64,000 bases of DNA from Bacteroidales bacterium Phil12 (GCA_002633275.1 NWBO01000151.1:62001-126000); one strand, 5' to 3'; shown: positions 8,696 to 22,100, counted from the stretch's first letter. Notes: generated from the letters alone by a model not told the origin. Made by a program: numbers and translations.

Positions 8696-9761
8696 TAGCG
8701 GGTTCTTGCTGGCTTAAACAATGAAAACTTCCCAATCCCCACACAATATCGGTTGAATCGATGCCTATAACCTGCCTGTCTTTGAATACCTGCTCAAAAA
8801 TCTGCATGGCTTTATCGTCGTTTGTGTTTTTATACAACGGAACAATAACTTTGTTGTTCGCAATATAGAAGTTGGCATAAGAAGCAGGCAGTTTCTGGTC
8901 TTCGTATATGACTTCCTTTGGCATAAGCATCTCGATAATTGTCGGCTGTTTGCCATTATTCAAGCGGCAGGACTTCAAAATCTTCAAATTCTCATTCAAG
9001 GCTTTGTAATCCTCACTTTGTTTGTCCTCGCTTACCATTGTCAGAATGGTGTCTTCATTGACAAAACGAGTCAAATCATCAACATGCCCGTCGGTATCAT
9101 CTCCCTCAACACCGTCTTTTAACCAAATAATATTATCTACATTATAATAACAATGCAGACGCTGTTCTATTTCTTTTTGTGAATAGTTAGGGTTGCGGTT
9201 TTCATTCAAAAGGCAACTCTTTGTTGTCAAAACATCTTTCTTACCATTAAAATCAACGCTGCCACCCTCCATAACTATATCGCTATCAAATCGCATCAAA
9301 TTCAAATAAGACGCAATTTTTTCGGGTATTAAATTGTCTTTATCGTAAGGATATTTGTCGCCCCAAGCATTATATTTCCAATTGACAACAGCCTTTGAAT
9401 TATCATTGATTACAAACGCAGGGCCATGGTCTCTTATCCAAGCGTCATTGGTCGCAAACAAATGAAATCTCACATTACTCATATTTGTTCCGTTGGCTTG
9501 CAACTGCTTTTGCACACGTTGTTGCATTGCTTCGTCCAATACATTGATATTTACAATCTCATCTTTGGACAAATGTTTTATAAATTCGTTGTAATAAGGG
9601 AATATCGTCGATATTTTTCCTGGCCACGAATTTTCATTATGTGGATACGAAAGCCATGTACTTGTATGTTTGTGCCACTCGGCAGGAAAATAAAATCCAT
9701 GCTTTATTGGTAAATCTCTTTCGCTTAATGGCAATGTATTGTTTTTTATATTATCTGTCAT
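8691..9761 (-). CDS. aguA: Agmatine deiminase
   Basis: A 356-residue member of the porphyromonas-type peptidyl-arginine deiminase/agmatine deiminase family, converting agmatine to N-carbamoylputrescine and ammonia. Visible family motifs are the N-terminal FYFPAEWHKHTSTWLSYPHN, NDAWIRDHGP near residue 105, the EGGSVDFNG segment near 165, GVEGDDTDGHVDDLTRF near 213, and the catalytic cysteine in GSFHCLSQQEP (C348). Length is as expected and there is no signal peptide, so it acts in the cytoplasm. It is followed in pathway terms by AguB, encoded just upstream on the same strand (62 bp apart), giving arginine-derived putrescine synthesis. Confidence 0.95.
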   Translation of the reverse strand: MTDNIKNNTLPLSERDLPIKHGFYFPAEWHKHTSTWLSYPHNENSWPGKISTIFPYYNEFIKHLSKDEIVNINVLDEAMQQRVQKQLQANGTNMSNVRFHLFATNDAWIRDHGPAFVINDNSKAVVNWKYNAWGDKYPYDKDNLIPEKIASYLNLMRFDSDIVMEGGSVDFNGKKDVLTTKSCLLNENRNPNYSQKEIEQRLHCYYNVDNIIWLKDGVEGDDTDGHVDDLTRFVNEDTILTMVSEDKQSEDYKALNENLKILKSCRLNNGKQPTIIEMLMPKEVIYEDQKLPASYANFYIANNKVIVPLYKNTNDDKAMQIFEQVFKDRQVIGIDSTDIVWGLGSFHCLSQQEPAI

Positions 9762-9822
9762 TTTTTATCGTATTTCTATTTGAGCGAATATAAACGCTGA
9801 AATGTTTTTGTAAATAAAAAAA

Positions 9823-10689
9823 CTATTCTTCCAAGTCGCTGCGTTTTGTTATATTGGAATAAGTATCTATTCTTCTATCTCTATAAAACGGCCAATGCAC
9901 TTTATAGGAATCTGTTTCGTCCAAATTCAATTCAACTATGGCGTTCTCTTCCTTATCGTGCGAACCCTCATAAAGCAATGTGCCGAAAGGATTACTAACA
10001 AAACTACCGCCCCAAAAAATCATATCACCTTCTTTTCCTGTGCGATTGACAGAAACCGTATGAATGCCATTGGCTATTGCGTGTGAGCGTTGAATGGTTT
10101 GCCAAGCGTAATACTGTTCTTTGTTGGTTGCTTCGTCTTGCGAAGATGCCCAACCGATAGCCGTCGGATAGAATATAATTTGAGCGCCTTTCATAGCCGT
10201 CAAACGCGAAGCCTCCGGGTACCACTGATCCCAACAAATCAAAACTCCGATAACCCCAAACTTGGTCTTAAATACTTTGTAGCCCAAATCACCGGGGGTA
10301 AAATAAAATTTCTCGTAATATCCCGGATCGTCAGGTATATGACTCTTACGATATTTGCCAAGATACGCTCCGTCTGCATCGATAACGGCAGTCGTATTAT
10401 AATAAAGCCCTGCCATACATTTCTCAAATAAAGAAGCGACGATAACAACATTCAATTCTTTTGCTAACGCACATAATTTCTCTGTCGTATCGCCCGGCAC
10501 ACTCTCTGCAAGAGAAAAATTATCATAATCCTCCACATCGCAGAAATATAAAGACGCAAACAATTCTTGCATACATATTATGTTTGCACCTTTATTTGCC
10601 AAATCCCTTATATTATTTATGGTTTTTTCTATATTGTCCGCCTTGTGTTTTGTACAAGACATTTGCATCAATCCTACTTTAACCTTCAT
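9823..10689 (-). CDS. aguB: N-carbamoylputrescine amidase
   Basis: A 288-residue nitrilase-superfamily (C-N hydrolase) enzyme that hydrolyses N-carbamoylputrescine to putrescine, CO2 and ammonia. The catalytic triad is complete: E42 in MQELF, K115 in KYRKSHIPDDP and C152 in VLICWDQWYPE. The residues after the cysteine (WDQWYPEASR) are the form seen in plant and bacterial AguB. It pairs with aguA downstream, and the EamA permease gene follows upstream. Starting ATG at 10689 matches the family N-terminus. Confidence 0.95.
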   Translation of the reverse strand: MKVKVGLMQMSCTKHKADNIEKTINNIRDLANKGANIICMQELFASLYFCDVEDYDNFSLAESVPGDTTEKLCALAKELNVVIVASLFEKCMAGLYYNTTAVIDADGAYLGKYRKSHIPDDPGYYEKFYFTPGDLGYKVFKTKFGVIGVLICWDQWYPEASRLTAMKGAQIIFYPTAIGWASSQDEATNKEQYYAWQTIQRSHAIANGIHTVSVNRTGKEGDMIFWGGSFVSNPFGTLLYEGSHDKEENAIVELNLDETDSYKVHWPFYRDRRIDTYSNITKRSDLEE

Positions 10690-10707
10690 ACCGTTAATAA
10701 CCTTAAA

Positions 10708-11598
10708 TTATTTCTTAAAAATATTGCTTTGCGAAAATATAACTCCGCTAACGGCAATTAGTATTCCCAAAGCCTTTAATAATGTTACGTTTTCCTGTCC
10801 TACACTCACAGCGATGATTATCGTTACCACAGGAATCAAATTTGTAAAAATCGCTATCTTTGATACCGAGAGCATTTTGGCTGCATTGGAATAAAATCCA
10901 TATGCTCCTGCCGAACATAAGACTCCCAAACAAATCAAATCAATTATATTTTTCGCCGTCCAATGTAGTTCCAACGATGTTTTGAAATCAAAAATAAAAA
11001 AACAAGGTACAAAAAACACCAACGCGAGTATATTCTGCCAAGTTGTGATAGTTACAGGTCCATAACCGCGTTTAATCAACACTTGAAGAGTTACACTATA
11101 TGCAGCAGCCGTCAGTACTGCCAACATCAGCAACATAATTCCCTTGAAACTGACAAGAGTTTCCTCTTCACCATACGACATCATAACAACACCCAAAATA
11201 CTTGCTATAACTCCGAAAAGCAGTTCCTTTCTAAGTTTTTCCTTAAAGACAAAGTACATTGTAAATGCCACAAAAATCGGTATTAATGCTATCATCATAG
11301 ATGCAAAAGACGAAGAAACATATTTCAATCCCCCATTTTCGCCTATAAAATACAGAAAAGGTTCAAGGAATGCCAATAAAAAAAATACCCCCAAATCTTT
11401 TCTACGTATCTTTTCCAATTTCTTCGTTGTTGCAAAAATCAAAAGAAGTATAACAGACGCTATGATAATTCTAATAGTTACAATTGTAAAAACAGGAAAA
11501 CCGTCATTGAGCAGCCCCTTAGACCAAACAAAACTTGCTCCCCAAAGTATAGCCGATAGAATTATCGATATGTATCCGTATAACTTTCTTTTCTCCAT
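10708..11598 (-). CDS. EamA/DMT-family permease
   Basis: A 296-residue inner-membrane protein with about ten predicted hydrophobic helices arranged as two EamA repeats. The first repeat begins ISIILSAILWGASFVWSKGLL and the second GIMLLMLAVLTAAAYSVTLQ, near residue 145. I use the ATG at 11598 (MEKRKLYGY) rather than 11628 because the extra ten residues do not fit the family. Members export metabolites or amino acids; the substrate cannot be read from sequence. The stop is 18 bp before aguB, so all three genes may be one operon and a link with polyamines or arginine is possible but only inferred. A -7 box TATCTTTG lies at 11637-11644 (minus). Confidence 0.85.
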   Translation of the reverse strand: MEKRKLYGYISIILSAILWGASFVWSKGLLNDGFPVFTIVTIRIIIASVILLLIFATTKKLEKIRRKDLGVFFLLAFLEPFLYFIGENGGLKYVSSSFASMMIALIPIFVAFTMYFVFKEKLRKELLFGVIASILGVVMMSYGEEETLVSFKGIMLLMLAVLTAAAYSVTLQVLIKRGYGPVTITTWQNILALVFFVPCFFIFDFKTSLELHWTAKNIIDLICLGVLCSAGAYGFYSNAAKMLSVSKIAIFTNLIPVVTIIIAVSVGQENVTLLKALGILIAVSGVIFSQSNIFKK

Positions 11599-11734
11599 TG
11601 TTCTTAGCAAAAATATATGCCAAATCATTCAATGTGCAAAGATACAAAAATTATTGATTACCGATATAGTATAAATAGTTTTTTACAATTTCGCTTCAAG
11701 CACTCACCCGAAAGTTGCATAACCTATAAAGACA

Positions 11735-12790
11735 TTAATTGAATAAGGTTGCCTCTATGCTTTTGGGCTTATCCTCTTCCGATACTCCCAAACCAATCAA
11801 ACGAACAGCCTTTTGCTGATAAGGAATGGAGGCAATAAGTTCTTTTGCAAGCGGAAGAATTTTTTCTTTCGTATCAAGAATTTGGTTTTGTGTCAAAGAA
11901 CGAGTTCGGATAGTGAAATCGTGGTATTTTATCTTTAATGTCAAACGCTTGCCCTTAAATTCTGATTTTTCGATACGTGTTACCAAATCCAAGACAACAT
12001 TATACAATGCAACAATTATTGAAGTCTTATCGCTAATATCCTCTTCCAACGTATGCTCGCAACTAACCGATTTTCTTTTCCATGAACTCACCACTGCTCT
12101 ATTATCAATTCCATGTGCATAGTCATAGAAAACTCCTCCCATTTTACCAAAATATTTCGCCAAATCAAACAAACTTTTTTCCCTTAGTTGTTTGCCGTTA
12201 TAGATACCTAACGAGTGCATCTTTTGAAGGGTTTTCGGACCTATCCCCCATATTTTCTCAACCTTTAATTCATCGATAAATTTTTGGGCTTGTGAAGGGT
12301 GAATAACTTTCAATCCATTCGGCTTTTTCCAATCGGAAGCGATTTTTGCCAAAAACTTATTGTACGAAACACCTGCCGAAGAGGTCAAAAGAGTTTCATA
12401 CAATATTTCTTTTTTCAATTGCCGCGCAATATTGACAGCCAATTCCTCGCCTACCTTGTTATCGGTTACGTCCATAAAAGCCTCGTCCAAAGAAATAGGT
12501 TCTATTATATCGGTGTATTTGTGCATAAGCGAATGTATCTGTTCAGATACTTCTTTATAGACTTCAAATCGGGGCGGAACGATTATAAGTTCCTTGCAAA
12601 GCTGTTTGGCTTTTGCGATAGACATTGCAGAATGGACGCCGAATTTTCTTGCTTCATAAGAAGCCGTTGCAACAACGCCTCGTTGCATATCTCTCCCAAC
12701 GGCAATAGGTTTCCCTCGCAGCGATTTGTTATCTCGTTGCTCAACCGAAGCATAGAAAGCGTCCATATCCAAATGTATAATCTTTCGCAT
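11735..12790 (-). CDS. dinB: DNA polymerase IV (Y family)
   Basis: A 351-residue translesion DNA polymerase. It begins MRKIIHLDMDAFYASVEQ, with metal-binding D8, and carries SLDEAFMDVTD with catalytic D102 and E103. A helix-hairpin-helix segment (KIWGIGPKTLQKMHSLGIY) lies near residue 180, followed by the little-finger domain. The start at 12790 is set by the conserved N-terminus; an earlier in-frame start would add ten residues. No beta-clamp motif was checked in detail. A -7 box lies 28 bp upstream, so it probably has its own promoter. Confidence 0.95.
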   Translation of the reverse strand: MRKIIHLDMDAFYASVEQRDNKSLRGKPIAVGRDMQRGVVATASYEARKFGVHSAMSIAKAKQLCKELIIVPPRFEVYKEVSEQIHSLMHKYTDIIEPISLDEAFMDVTDNKVGEELAVNIARQLKKEILYETLLTSSAGVSYNKFLAKIASDWKKPNGLKVIHPSQAQKFIDELKVEKIWGIGPKTLQKMHSLGIYNGKQLREKSLFDLAKYFGKMGGVFYDYAHGIDNRAVVSSWKRKSVSCEHTLEEDISDKTSIIVALYNVVLDLVTRIEKSEFKGKRLTLKIKYHDFTIRTRSLTQNQILDTKEKILPLAKELIASIPYQQKAVRLIGLGVSEEDKPKSIEATLFN

Positions 12791-12817
12791 AAAAATCCGA
12801 AAATTGAATTTGATTTG

Positions 12818-12825
12818 CAAAATTA
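12818..12825 (-). promoter_or_regulatory. Candidate -7 box for dinB
   Basis: TAATTTTG on the minus strand matches the Bacteroidetes -7 consensus TAnnTTTG. No good -33 TTG was found at the usual 19-21 bp, so this is a partial match. Confidence 0.45.
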
Positions 12826-12884
12826 ATACTTTTCATTCAGTTGAAGAAATAACCCTATATCATCAAAATTTAATATTAACAGTA

Positions 12885-12968
12885 TTCATAAAATTAGTGT
12901 TTAATACCATTCTACTGATGTTTAATATTATTTTGCTGATGTTTAACACTAACTGCATAATATTAAAC
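12885..12968 (-). repeat. 21-bp phased intergenic array D (4 units)
   Basis: Four exact 21-bp units on the minus strand, starting GTTTAATATTATG, GTTAAACATCAGC, ATTAAACATCAGT and ATTAAACACTAAT. This is one of only two arrays whose consensus reads on the minus strand. It lies upstream of the dinB -7 box. Confidence 0.85.
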
Positions 12969-13025
12969 ATTCAATTTTTCTTATCATTATTTATTTTTAT
13001 AACACTACCATACAAGTTAAAACAA

Positions 13026-13061
13026 AACGACAAGACATCGTTTTTCTGATGCCTTGTCGTT
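13026..13061 (-). terminator. Intrinsic terminator of the giant T9SS gene
   Basis: Inverted repeat AACGACAAGACATC (13026-13039) / GATGCCTTGTCGTT (13048-13061) with one mismatch and an 8-nt loop. On the minus strand it is followed by TTTGTTTT, about 45 bp past the stop of the gene at 13104. Confidence 0.75.
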
Positions 13062-13103
13062 GTCAAATCATTTATTGTTTTACCAATTTCGATTACGATT
13101 ATT

Positions 13104-16100
13104 TTATTTAATCTTAATCATCTTCTTAGTAATCTTCTGTTTATTGTAATAAACACTGTAATAATACGTACCTGCCGGTAATTGAGCAAGAGGAAGCGTC
13201 TCGTAATGCGTACCTGCCGAATAATTTTCTTTATCGGAATACAACATACGTCCGTTCATATCTTGAACAATCAAACTAATCTCTCCATTGTCAGGAATTG
13301 TTATTTCAACAACAGTTTCATCAGTGAATGGATTCGGAATGTTCTGTTTAACGATAAACTTCTCATTTGTTGTTTGAGCATCGTCAATGCCGACAAATTG
13401 CTGAACCTTCACAATGCTGGTCGTATCATTAGACAAGTTGATGTCATTTGCATATTCAACCCAAGCAGTAACATTGTACTGACCGCTTTCATTACGTGGT
13501 ATGCGTTTATCAAATGTCAATTGCAGACGTCTATTGGTTGGCTCGTCGTAAGCAATATCAAATACTTGTTTTACTTTATTTGAATAATCACCATTGACAA
13601 CATAGTATGCCGTTACCTTACCATGACCTGCCAAAGTGCCTATATGATGTGCTACCAACTGAACTTTGCAATCCGGATTAACATTTTGCTCTACAAATAT
13701 TGTGTCTGCCTGCAAATCTCTGTATCCGGTATAAAGCGTGCAAGTGGTATCATTGCTGTGGTTTTCGTCCTCTTCAAATACGATATGAGCACAAATACTT
13801 TGATAAACCTGTCGCGGTATAGTACGTGAGAACATATGATAACCAGTTTCGGAAGCATTCAATGGAGCTCCACCTCTGAAATACTCTTCAACAAAATCAT
13901 TAGGATCACCATTCAAATAATAACGTACTCGAATACTATCGATAGGTTGTGTAGAGTGATTAGCTATCGCAAGTTGTATCTTATAATCGTTAGGAGAAGC
14001 ATCGTCCAAAACAATATATTTAGCCTCCAAATCTAATGCACCGACAGCCGTTTGGATACGTTTGTACAATGTATCGTTGTCATTATACGTATCGCCGTCA
14101 AGAGCAGTCCAAGATTTCAAATTAACCGTTCCGAACGGAGTTGTATATAAAGTTTTGAATGTATATACATACTCGTCGCCATTATTCAATGCAGGATCGA
14201 AATGTATTGTTTCCGAAACCAGTGAGTTTCCTGCCGAATAATATACAGGTAGGTCTTCAATAGGATCTATACCATAATTCTTAACTTTGATTGCAACTTG
14301 AACCTGATCATTCGATGCAACCTTTGTCAATGGTTGAGTTATCTCCAATATACCAGCATCTTTCATCAAAGGTCCTATTACGAAGTAAGCGTATGCTGTA
14401 TCGTTATCGGTATAAAGGTCATTAGGATTTAGTTGAGTGTATGCCATTACTGAGAATGGGTCCGGCATTGAAACATTCAAATATCTACCATTATTGAATG
14501 TATATTCCAAATCTCCTCCGACAGGTATCGTTTGAGAGACATCTTCACACTGGGTGATATACATATCTTCTGCCAAATAACAAACCTTAAACGAAGTAAG
14601 TTCTTTTTTACCGTAGTTATGAACAGTTACTTTCGGATAGAAGTATTGACCATACGAAGGCAAATCATCAGGAGTAAGGACAATCTTTGTAACACCGGCA
14701 TCGTAATCACGTAACGCTCTTTGAACTTTGAAATCATCAATAGCAACGCCGTCAGACGTATGACCGTCCAAAGATGTAAAGACAAATCTTATTTGTAATA
14801 CCTTTCCTAAATCGCCACTGACACCTTCCATAGAATAATAAACTTTTTCCCAACCGACATTGCTCTTTGTAAATCCATCTTCACTGTCATACCAGTTAGT
14901 TCCATAAGGATCGCCCTGTGCGCCTAACGTTTTCCAAACGCCTTTATAGTTCATATATTCAACAATAACAGATGCCCCAGAACCAAGTTCTCTTTTCATC
15001 ATAAATGATAAAGTATCCGGCTTAATTTCTGAAATATCAAATATAGGCGAATACAAAACGCTCGTATTATTTATTGAATATTTACCTTCCAAGTTAGTTT
15101 TCCAACAATTAGGTTTGCTGAATGCAGATTTGATTATATCGTTTTCTATTGCACTCGGCGTACCCATTTGCCAAATATTCGTCGTACGCTTAGGGTCTGG
15201 TTCATAAGCATAGAAGTCATAATTGTCATAATCTTCCTCATCAAAGAATGTTTCGTATGGCAAAGTATATACAGGCTGTACATAATTGTTTAGAACTATT
15301 GTATCATTCTTCCTATACTCCTCCCCTACTACATCTACATAGGCAATAAATTCGTTGTGTCCTAAATTCATTTCAACATCAGAGATTTCAACATCTTCAA
15401 TTTCTGAAGAATGTAACATACCAGTCCAATCATAGGTATTTGTGTCTGCACCATAAATCCAAGTAATTGTAGCCGCCGTCAAATCAGACTTACCTGCATT
15501 ACGCAAACGCACCTTTACCTTTGTATTGACAACAGTATCTATACGCTCCGGATTAACAAAACGAGTAAGTTCTGCATTTACATTATGAGCAGGAGAAATA
15601 TGTATCTTGTAGTCTTCTATTTCACCAGCATCTATTGGCTCGTACTTAGAATTTCCAGGATTTGGTCCAAAATTATGAACAGTATCGTCCTGAGAAACTA
15701 TTACACGCATCAAAGTATAACCGTTCAATGCCGTATCAGGCACTTCTATCATAGTTGCATTTGTGCCACCTATCTGTGCAGGAGCTGAATAAATCTGTTC
15801 TTTGGTTGTGTCAAACACACCATCTCTATTCCAATCTATCCATGCTTTAATCCAACCAGTATATTCTTTATCCTCAACAATTTTCATATTGCTTGAAAAC
15901 TCTGTACTAATCAATAACGAGTCTTTCAATCCCTTGAATAATTCAGGTGGTGTAACCGATGATGTAAAGTCCGAATAATCGTCATCTCCCGTTGAGGACA
16001 TATTATCCATAGCAGCCAACTGAACTCTCGTTATATCCAAACTCTTTGGATCCCCAACAGTCTTGGAATCATTTGTCATAGCGTTCAATGGTATAACCTT

Positions 16101-19100
16101 AATTGCAGGTGTCGTATCATTAGTATTAACACAATCAGCAGCGTTCTCTATCCAAACTTTTATCTCATACGTTGTTTTCTTTTCTGTGAAATCAAACATT
16201 TTCTTAAACGCATAGATAACTGTATCGTCCATCATTATGTTTGCATCACATTGTTCAGTATAAATTACAGGTTGCGCATTTGCAGGTGTAGTAGGTTTTA
16301 TAGAGCAAGATATATTGAATCCAGTTTGAGTTTGAGTTCCATAGTTGGTAAGTTTAACCTTAACAGTATCTTCACTCATAAACGTGTAAGCCTTCTTAGG
16401 TTGTGCAGGAGGTTCCACAATTGCCAACGCCGCTATATCGGATTGGCATCTTTCTTTAACATGAACAGTAACCTTCGTAAAGTAACTTGGACAAGCTCCT
16501 GCATTCTTCGAGAGTACGTTGGTATAGAACGAAGTGTCTGCATATATTGGTTTGACTATCTTTAACGTAGTTGAAGCAGCATAAGCAGTTGGTTTGTAGA
16601 ATGGAGTTGCATCTGTTGAATCATGGAACCAACGTATTGATAAAGAATCAACATGTGTAGATCTTACACTTGCATACGTAGCGTAATAAACCGATGTATC
16701 ATGTGCTATGGTTGGAACAGGAGATACAAATGATTGGAATGTAACAGAAGCAGAAGTATCATTCAACGGGTTATGATCGTCGCTAAGTTTAGCAAAAGTC
16801 CTAATAGTCCAACTTGTATCTCTTCCATTTGTTGATTCCAAATTAGCTGTCGTAACGAATGTATAATACTGAATAGTTGCATTTGGTTGCAGAGATTGTA
16901 ATGTTACGGAATTACCCGAACTATTGGTGTATGTGTAAGGGAAGGTAATTTGTTCCGTTGCAGTTTTCTTCAATCCACCAGTTTCTCCTCTAATCTCGTA
17001 TGTTATGTTGATAACATCTCCTGCTACAACAGCCTTATTACCTACATTCTTGATAACAGCTTCTATCTTTTGGTTACGCATATTAACACCACATTTGTTG
17101 TTAGCATCTTGTTTCTTGGTTGAAGTTACAGCTAAATCTTTACCTGGAATAACTTTTATCTTCAATGACATTGTATCATTATATGTATTAGTATCCCCTA
17201 CTAATTCCGTGTAAATCTGAACAAACAACGAATCATAAGAAGGTGTGTTCAACACCGCTACTAATTTATCAGTAAAGTTATATACCAAAGTATCTAATGA
17301 TTCAATATTACCAGTATATGTTTCACTTATTGTCTGTAATGATGTTGCATCTTCTTTATGTTTTTTTAATTCAGCAGTCATTTTCAAAGAAGATATCGTT
17401 TGACTACCGAAGTTTTTAGTTACTATATTAACATTAATATAGTCTCCTTCAATATATGAAGTATTACTTACAGGCGAAATAATACGAATAACACCTGCAT
17501 CTATTGGAGTAAATTGATATTCGTATGCACCAATCGTAGGTTTTGGAACATCATGACGAACATTTCCATAAATATCAGTTGTATATGAGTCTAGTGGCTC
17601 TGCCTTATAAACTATATCCGTAGGATACAAGAACTCTAAGCAAGTATCTGCACGGAACTTGTTTTCAACTGAAACTGAATTTGTTTCAAAGGTATTAGCC
17701 GTATGTAACGCAGTGATTGTCGCACAATCTTTATTACCCCAATACGTGAATTTATTTGCTTTTGTTGTGTAGTTATTGTTATCAGATAGCAATACTTGAC
17801 TACCATCGCCCTCAACATAGTAAGCATATCCTCCGCACTGGTTATCCAAATTGTTATTTCTTACAACAACATTGGTATTAGCTTTACCTACGAATAAGTT
17901 TCTTGAACTTGTGTTGGAAGAAGCGATATTAATCAAAATAGTATTATAATAGATATTTACGAAGTTTGAAGAATCCACGTCAATACCGTAAGTCTTGCTT
18001 GCTTTCGTTGTTCCTGTCAAAGATATTGAATTATTAACAATACCCAAAGGATTTATATCCTCAAAAGAGGCATTTCTAACAACAATAGCATTTCTTATCT
18101 TGGAAGTTGAGTTGGTAAGTACAAATTCATTCGCTCCAATTTCGCTTACACCACTTATATTACAGAAGTTTGTAGCATCAGCAATAAAATCATTAGCGTG
18201 AGACATCAGTTTATTGAATCTAAACATCACATTCTCGATGTCATTAACTACTGCCGCACTCGCTCTAAAATCTGTAAAGACACAAGAATCTATTTGAATA
18301 TTCTGAGCTTTTAAGTTATCTTTTTGAGAAGCAACCAAGATAGAGGTATTAGCATTGTTAAACGTATCTGCAACAAACGAAATATTGTTATTCATTTCGC
18401 TCATATTAACCAAAATCATTGTCGGATTTGTTAAAACAGGAGCATTAAATGTAGTCTTATAAAAACTAACATCATCTGTATTTTTCAAATCTACCACAAC
18501 ACTATGAGTTGCACCTGCTTCAAAAACGATACCTTCAAAAGAAATATTTGTCGCAGAGTCCAACAAAAGCAAATAATCTTTTTCCTCAGAGCCAGTATAT
18601 GTTATTACAGCATTATCGCCTTTGAAAGTTATGGTGTTTGTTTCCGTTACACCTTTGATTGCAGGAATGTAAATTTTTTCATCATAAACATCTCCCGACA
18701 ATTCAAATACAATCGGTCCACAAATACCGGAAACTTTCAAATCTTCAATCGCTTCGTTGATTGTAAAATAATCTCCACCATTAGGATTAATCGTAAGAGT
18801 TGTTGTTTGTGCATCTTTACCTAGACAAGCAGCAAATTGTCTACTAACAGTGTCATTATCAGCGGTGTTATCACATTCTAATTTAACATTTGCTTCAATT
18901 ATAACCACACCTGAGGTAAATGTATAATCGCCAACAGATGCCACCGCCGTCGCATTTTGTACGATAGGCGTTGTTGGAGTGAATGTGTATGGTGTTTGTG
19001 CAACTCCATTAACATTCCATTCAATGATAACAGAGGTCAATGGGTCTGAACCATAGTTTTTAATTTCCACCTGAACAGGTAAGTTCTCGCCAGATGTTAT

Positions 19101-22100
19101 TGATTCATCGGCAGGAGAAACGATAGCAGTAGCACCGGCATCACAAGTAGGTGCATTTTGAACATTTACAATCACAGGTACTCTTTGTGAATGGCAACCA
19201 TACAATGTCATATCAAGACTTAAATATGGTATCTTTGTGTAAGATGTAGGTGCATTCGTTGATTCACAAACACTCTTGGAAGCATCTTTTATACCTATCG
19301 CTCCATTGTAGTCGGTTGTAGTTGTCAAAGTTGTAACCGTTGCTGTATTAGTTAAACTATAACAAACCTCCACAACCAAATCGCTTACACCGTTCCAATA
19401 ATATGGCTCATCAAACGTAATAGATTTCCACTTGTTAGCATCATCAGTTTTGGATATTGATAATGTTCCGTCATACACTGTTGTCAAACAATTTTCCCAA
19501 GTAGTTAATTCTTGTTGGTCTGTTGTACCCATTCTTATTATATATGAACTATAATCGATAGATGCTTTTGATGTAGTTATCGTTGTTATCTTACTTGATA
19601 TAGCATTTATCAATCCTTCGCCATAACCATATGCTATCAAGGTGTCAGCCTTCAATAGATATTGCTCTTTAATATTCTTAGTTTTGGCATTAAATATTGA
19701 CGGTGCAGGTGCAGATGATGTAACAGCCGCAGAGTCTGCTCCAATAGGAGTTGTTTTCGGTGTCATTATAAATGCTTCCGCATAGAAAGTATCTGCTGCA
19801 TACAAGATAGGAGTTTCGTATGTATCGCCTTCTGCCAATATAGTTGAAGTTGTCTCATCTTCAAACCAAAGTATTTGATATTCGCTCTCTGCCGTCAATG
19901 TAACACTTGTTGCATAATCAATAGTTACAGGAGTTGCCGTAGGTGCAGGTGGAGTTTGAAGTGAAGTGATATACATATACATCGTATCATTGTTATGTAT
20001 TATATCTTGATTGTGTGCAGTGTAGATTTTGAATATATAATCTTTGGTACTTTCCGTTGCTGTCAAATCAACTGTTTCTGTAAAGGTATATTGTGTCGAT
20101 CCAAACTGTTCTATATTTCCGTTGTAAGTTGCATTAAAAGTATTTATCAAAGTTCCGTTTTCATAGATCTCACAAACTAATGGTATGGTATTCAAATTTT
20201 GCAAACCTGTGTTGCTTATAGTTACAGATATTGTACTTTCTCCCAAACCGCAAGATTTATATGGATTGTCTTGGTCGTTATTTTCGGAAGAAATATCATT
20301 AATACGTATTTCGGATATACCAGGGTCAAAATTAGGAACATCTGTTATAGTAATTTTATATGTAGTCAAATGTCCCAAACATAAATTCTCCGTCGGATCG
20401 GAAAGATTGTCGTCATACATTCCCATTGTCATAGGTGAAAATTCATCGGCAACTGTCCAACTTTCAAACGTTGTTCCTTTAACATCATTTCTTATCACAC
20501 CAGCCGAAGTTATCAAAGGAGTAACCGTACCCTCTGTATCGTCCCAAACAGAAGTAGGAACGTTCATTGTAGATGCGAATTTTGCGCCGTTGAATGTTAC
20601 TGCATCGATGTACGTACCAGCTGCATTTTGTATTGCCAAACCGCCCTTTGCCGATGCGTTTGAAAATTTGAACTTATTAGCATCAACAGCAATAGCCACA
20701 TCGTTCGGCACAGTCAAACTATTAACTGCAACCATAACAACAGAGGAATGTCCTTTTAAGATATAATTTTCAGGAAATGTATAAGTACCATTAACTTTGG
20801 TTATGCTTGCACCAGTATATGATAAGAACTTAAAGCCACTAAGGTCTATATCTTCGCTACCACAGTTTGAAATTTCGTAAGCATTGTTTGTTGAAATATA
20901 ATTTGGTAATTGTTGCGTGCTACCTTGTTTTGCAGGATCTTTATAAAATTGTATTTCACTTATTCTAACAAGTGGCGTTTCCTCTCTACGAGCAAAGTAA
21001 ATAGTTGAATCGGAATACAAGTTACCTGTTTGAAAAGAATGACCTTTATAAAAAGATTCTGTGTCGTCAGGTGTATAAAACCAATAAACTGAGTCATTAG
21101 GACAAAGTTCGGTAACATCTATCGTTGCAGTCTCTCCGTATTTAACACTAATATTTTGGTCTGAGAAAGCAGGCAAACGATAATAAGAAAGAATTTTCGC
21201 AGAAGTGGTATCATTTGTTTTAACCGAATCTATATCCAAAACAGAATATGCTACCAATTCAAAAGTTTGATTACCATTAAGTGCAGTAAAGTTATGTGTA
21301 GCTGGAAATTCAAAATATTTTTCAACATTAGGCTCTATTGAGTCTGCAAATATTACAGGAACTACGAGACTATCTCCATTGACAGCATAATTCAAATGCA
21401 ATGTATTTTCTGGTATTGTATTAGTAGAAAGATTTTTGAATTTTACATAAATAGTTTCGTCTGCAAATTCACAATCGGTATAAGTTCTATCGCTTACAGT
21501 AGAGAAGTCTTTTAGACCGGTCTCAAATACATATATATTATTCAATGGTGGGTCAAATTCTCTTGCTCCTATACAAGGTTTCTTCTCTGGTTCAGAAGGT
21601 CTTTCTTTATTGTAATAGTCATGAGTTACTCCTTCTATCGTTGTACCTTTTGCACACAAATTGATGCAAGTTGTAAATAATTCATCACCCCAACTATCAA
21701 ATAAAGGATCTTCATTGAATGATGATAGAGTGTCTTTTGTCTGAGTTTTCCAATCTGAGGTATCAGTCGTATTAGAGCCATTATATGAGAACAATGGTAG
21801 ATTTTGATTAGAACCTGTATTTTTCTTGTAATAGAAGTTATTGGAAAAATCAAAATCATATTTATTAGTCTCAATAACTGTGCTTGGCCTATACGATATT
21901 GCATAACCATAACCTTCACTAACTATTATATTATTCTTAACAATATTACTTTCACTTATCAATGTTGGAGTACCCAGAGCAAATCCGTGTGTTCTTTTTG
22001 TTGATTGGTTCAAAGACCTTGAATAAACATTGTTATACACAATCTTATTATTGCTACCAGATTGTAAATAAATACCATATTGATTATAAGCAATTGCGTT

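Noticed and set aside
17005-20766. Long antisense ORFs within the giant T9SS gene (for example 20185-20766 plus)
   Set aside because: They are shadows of the 11.9-kb coding frame and have no start context or recognisable domains.
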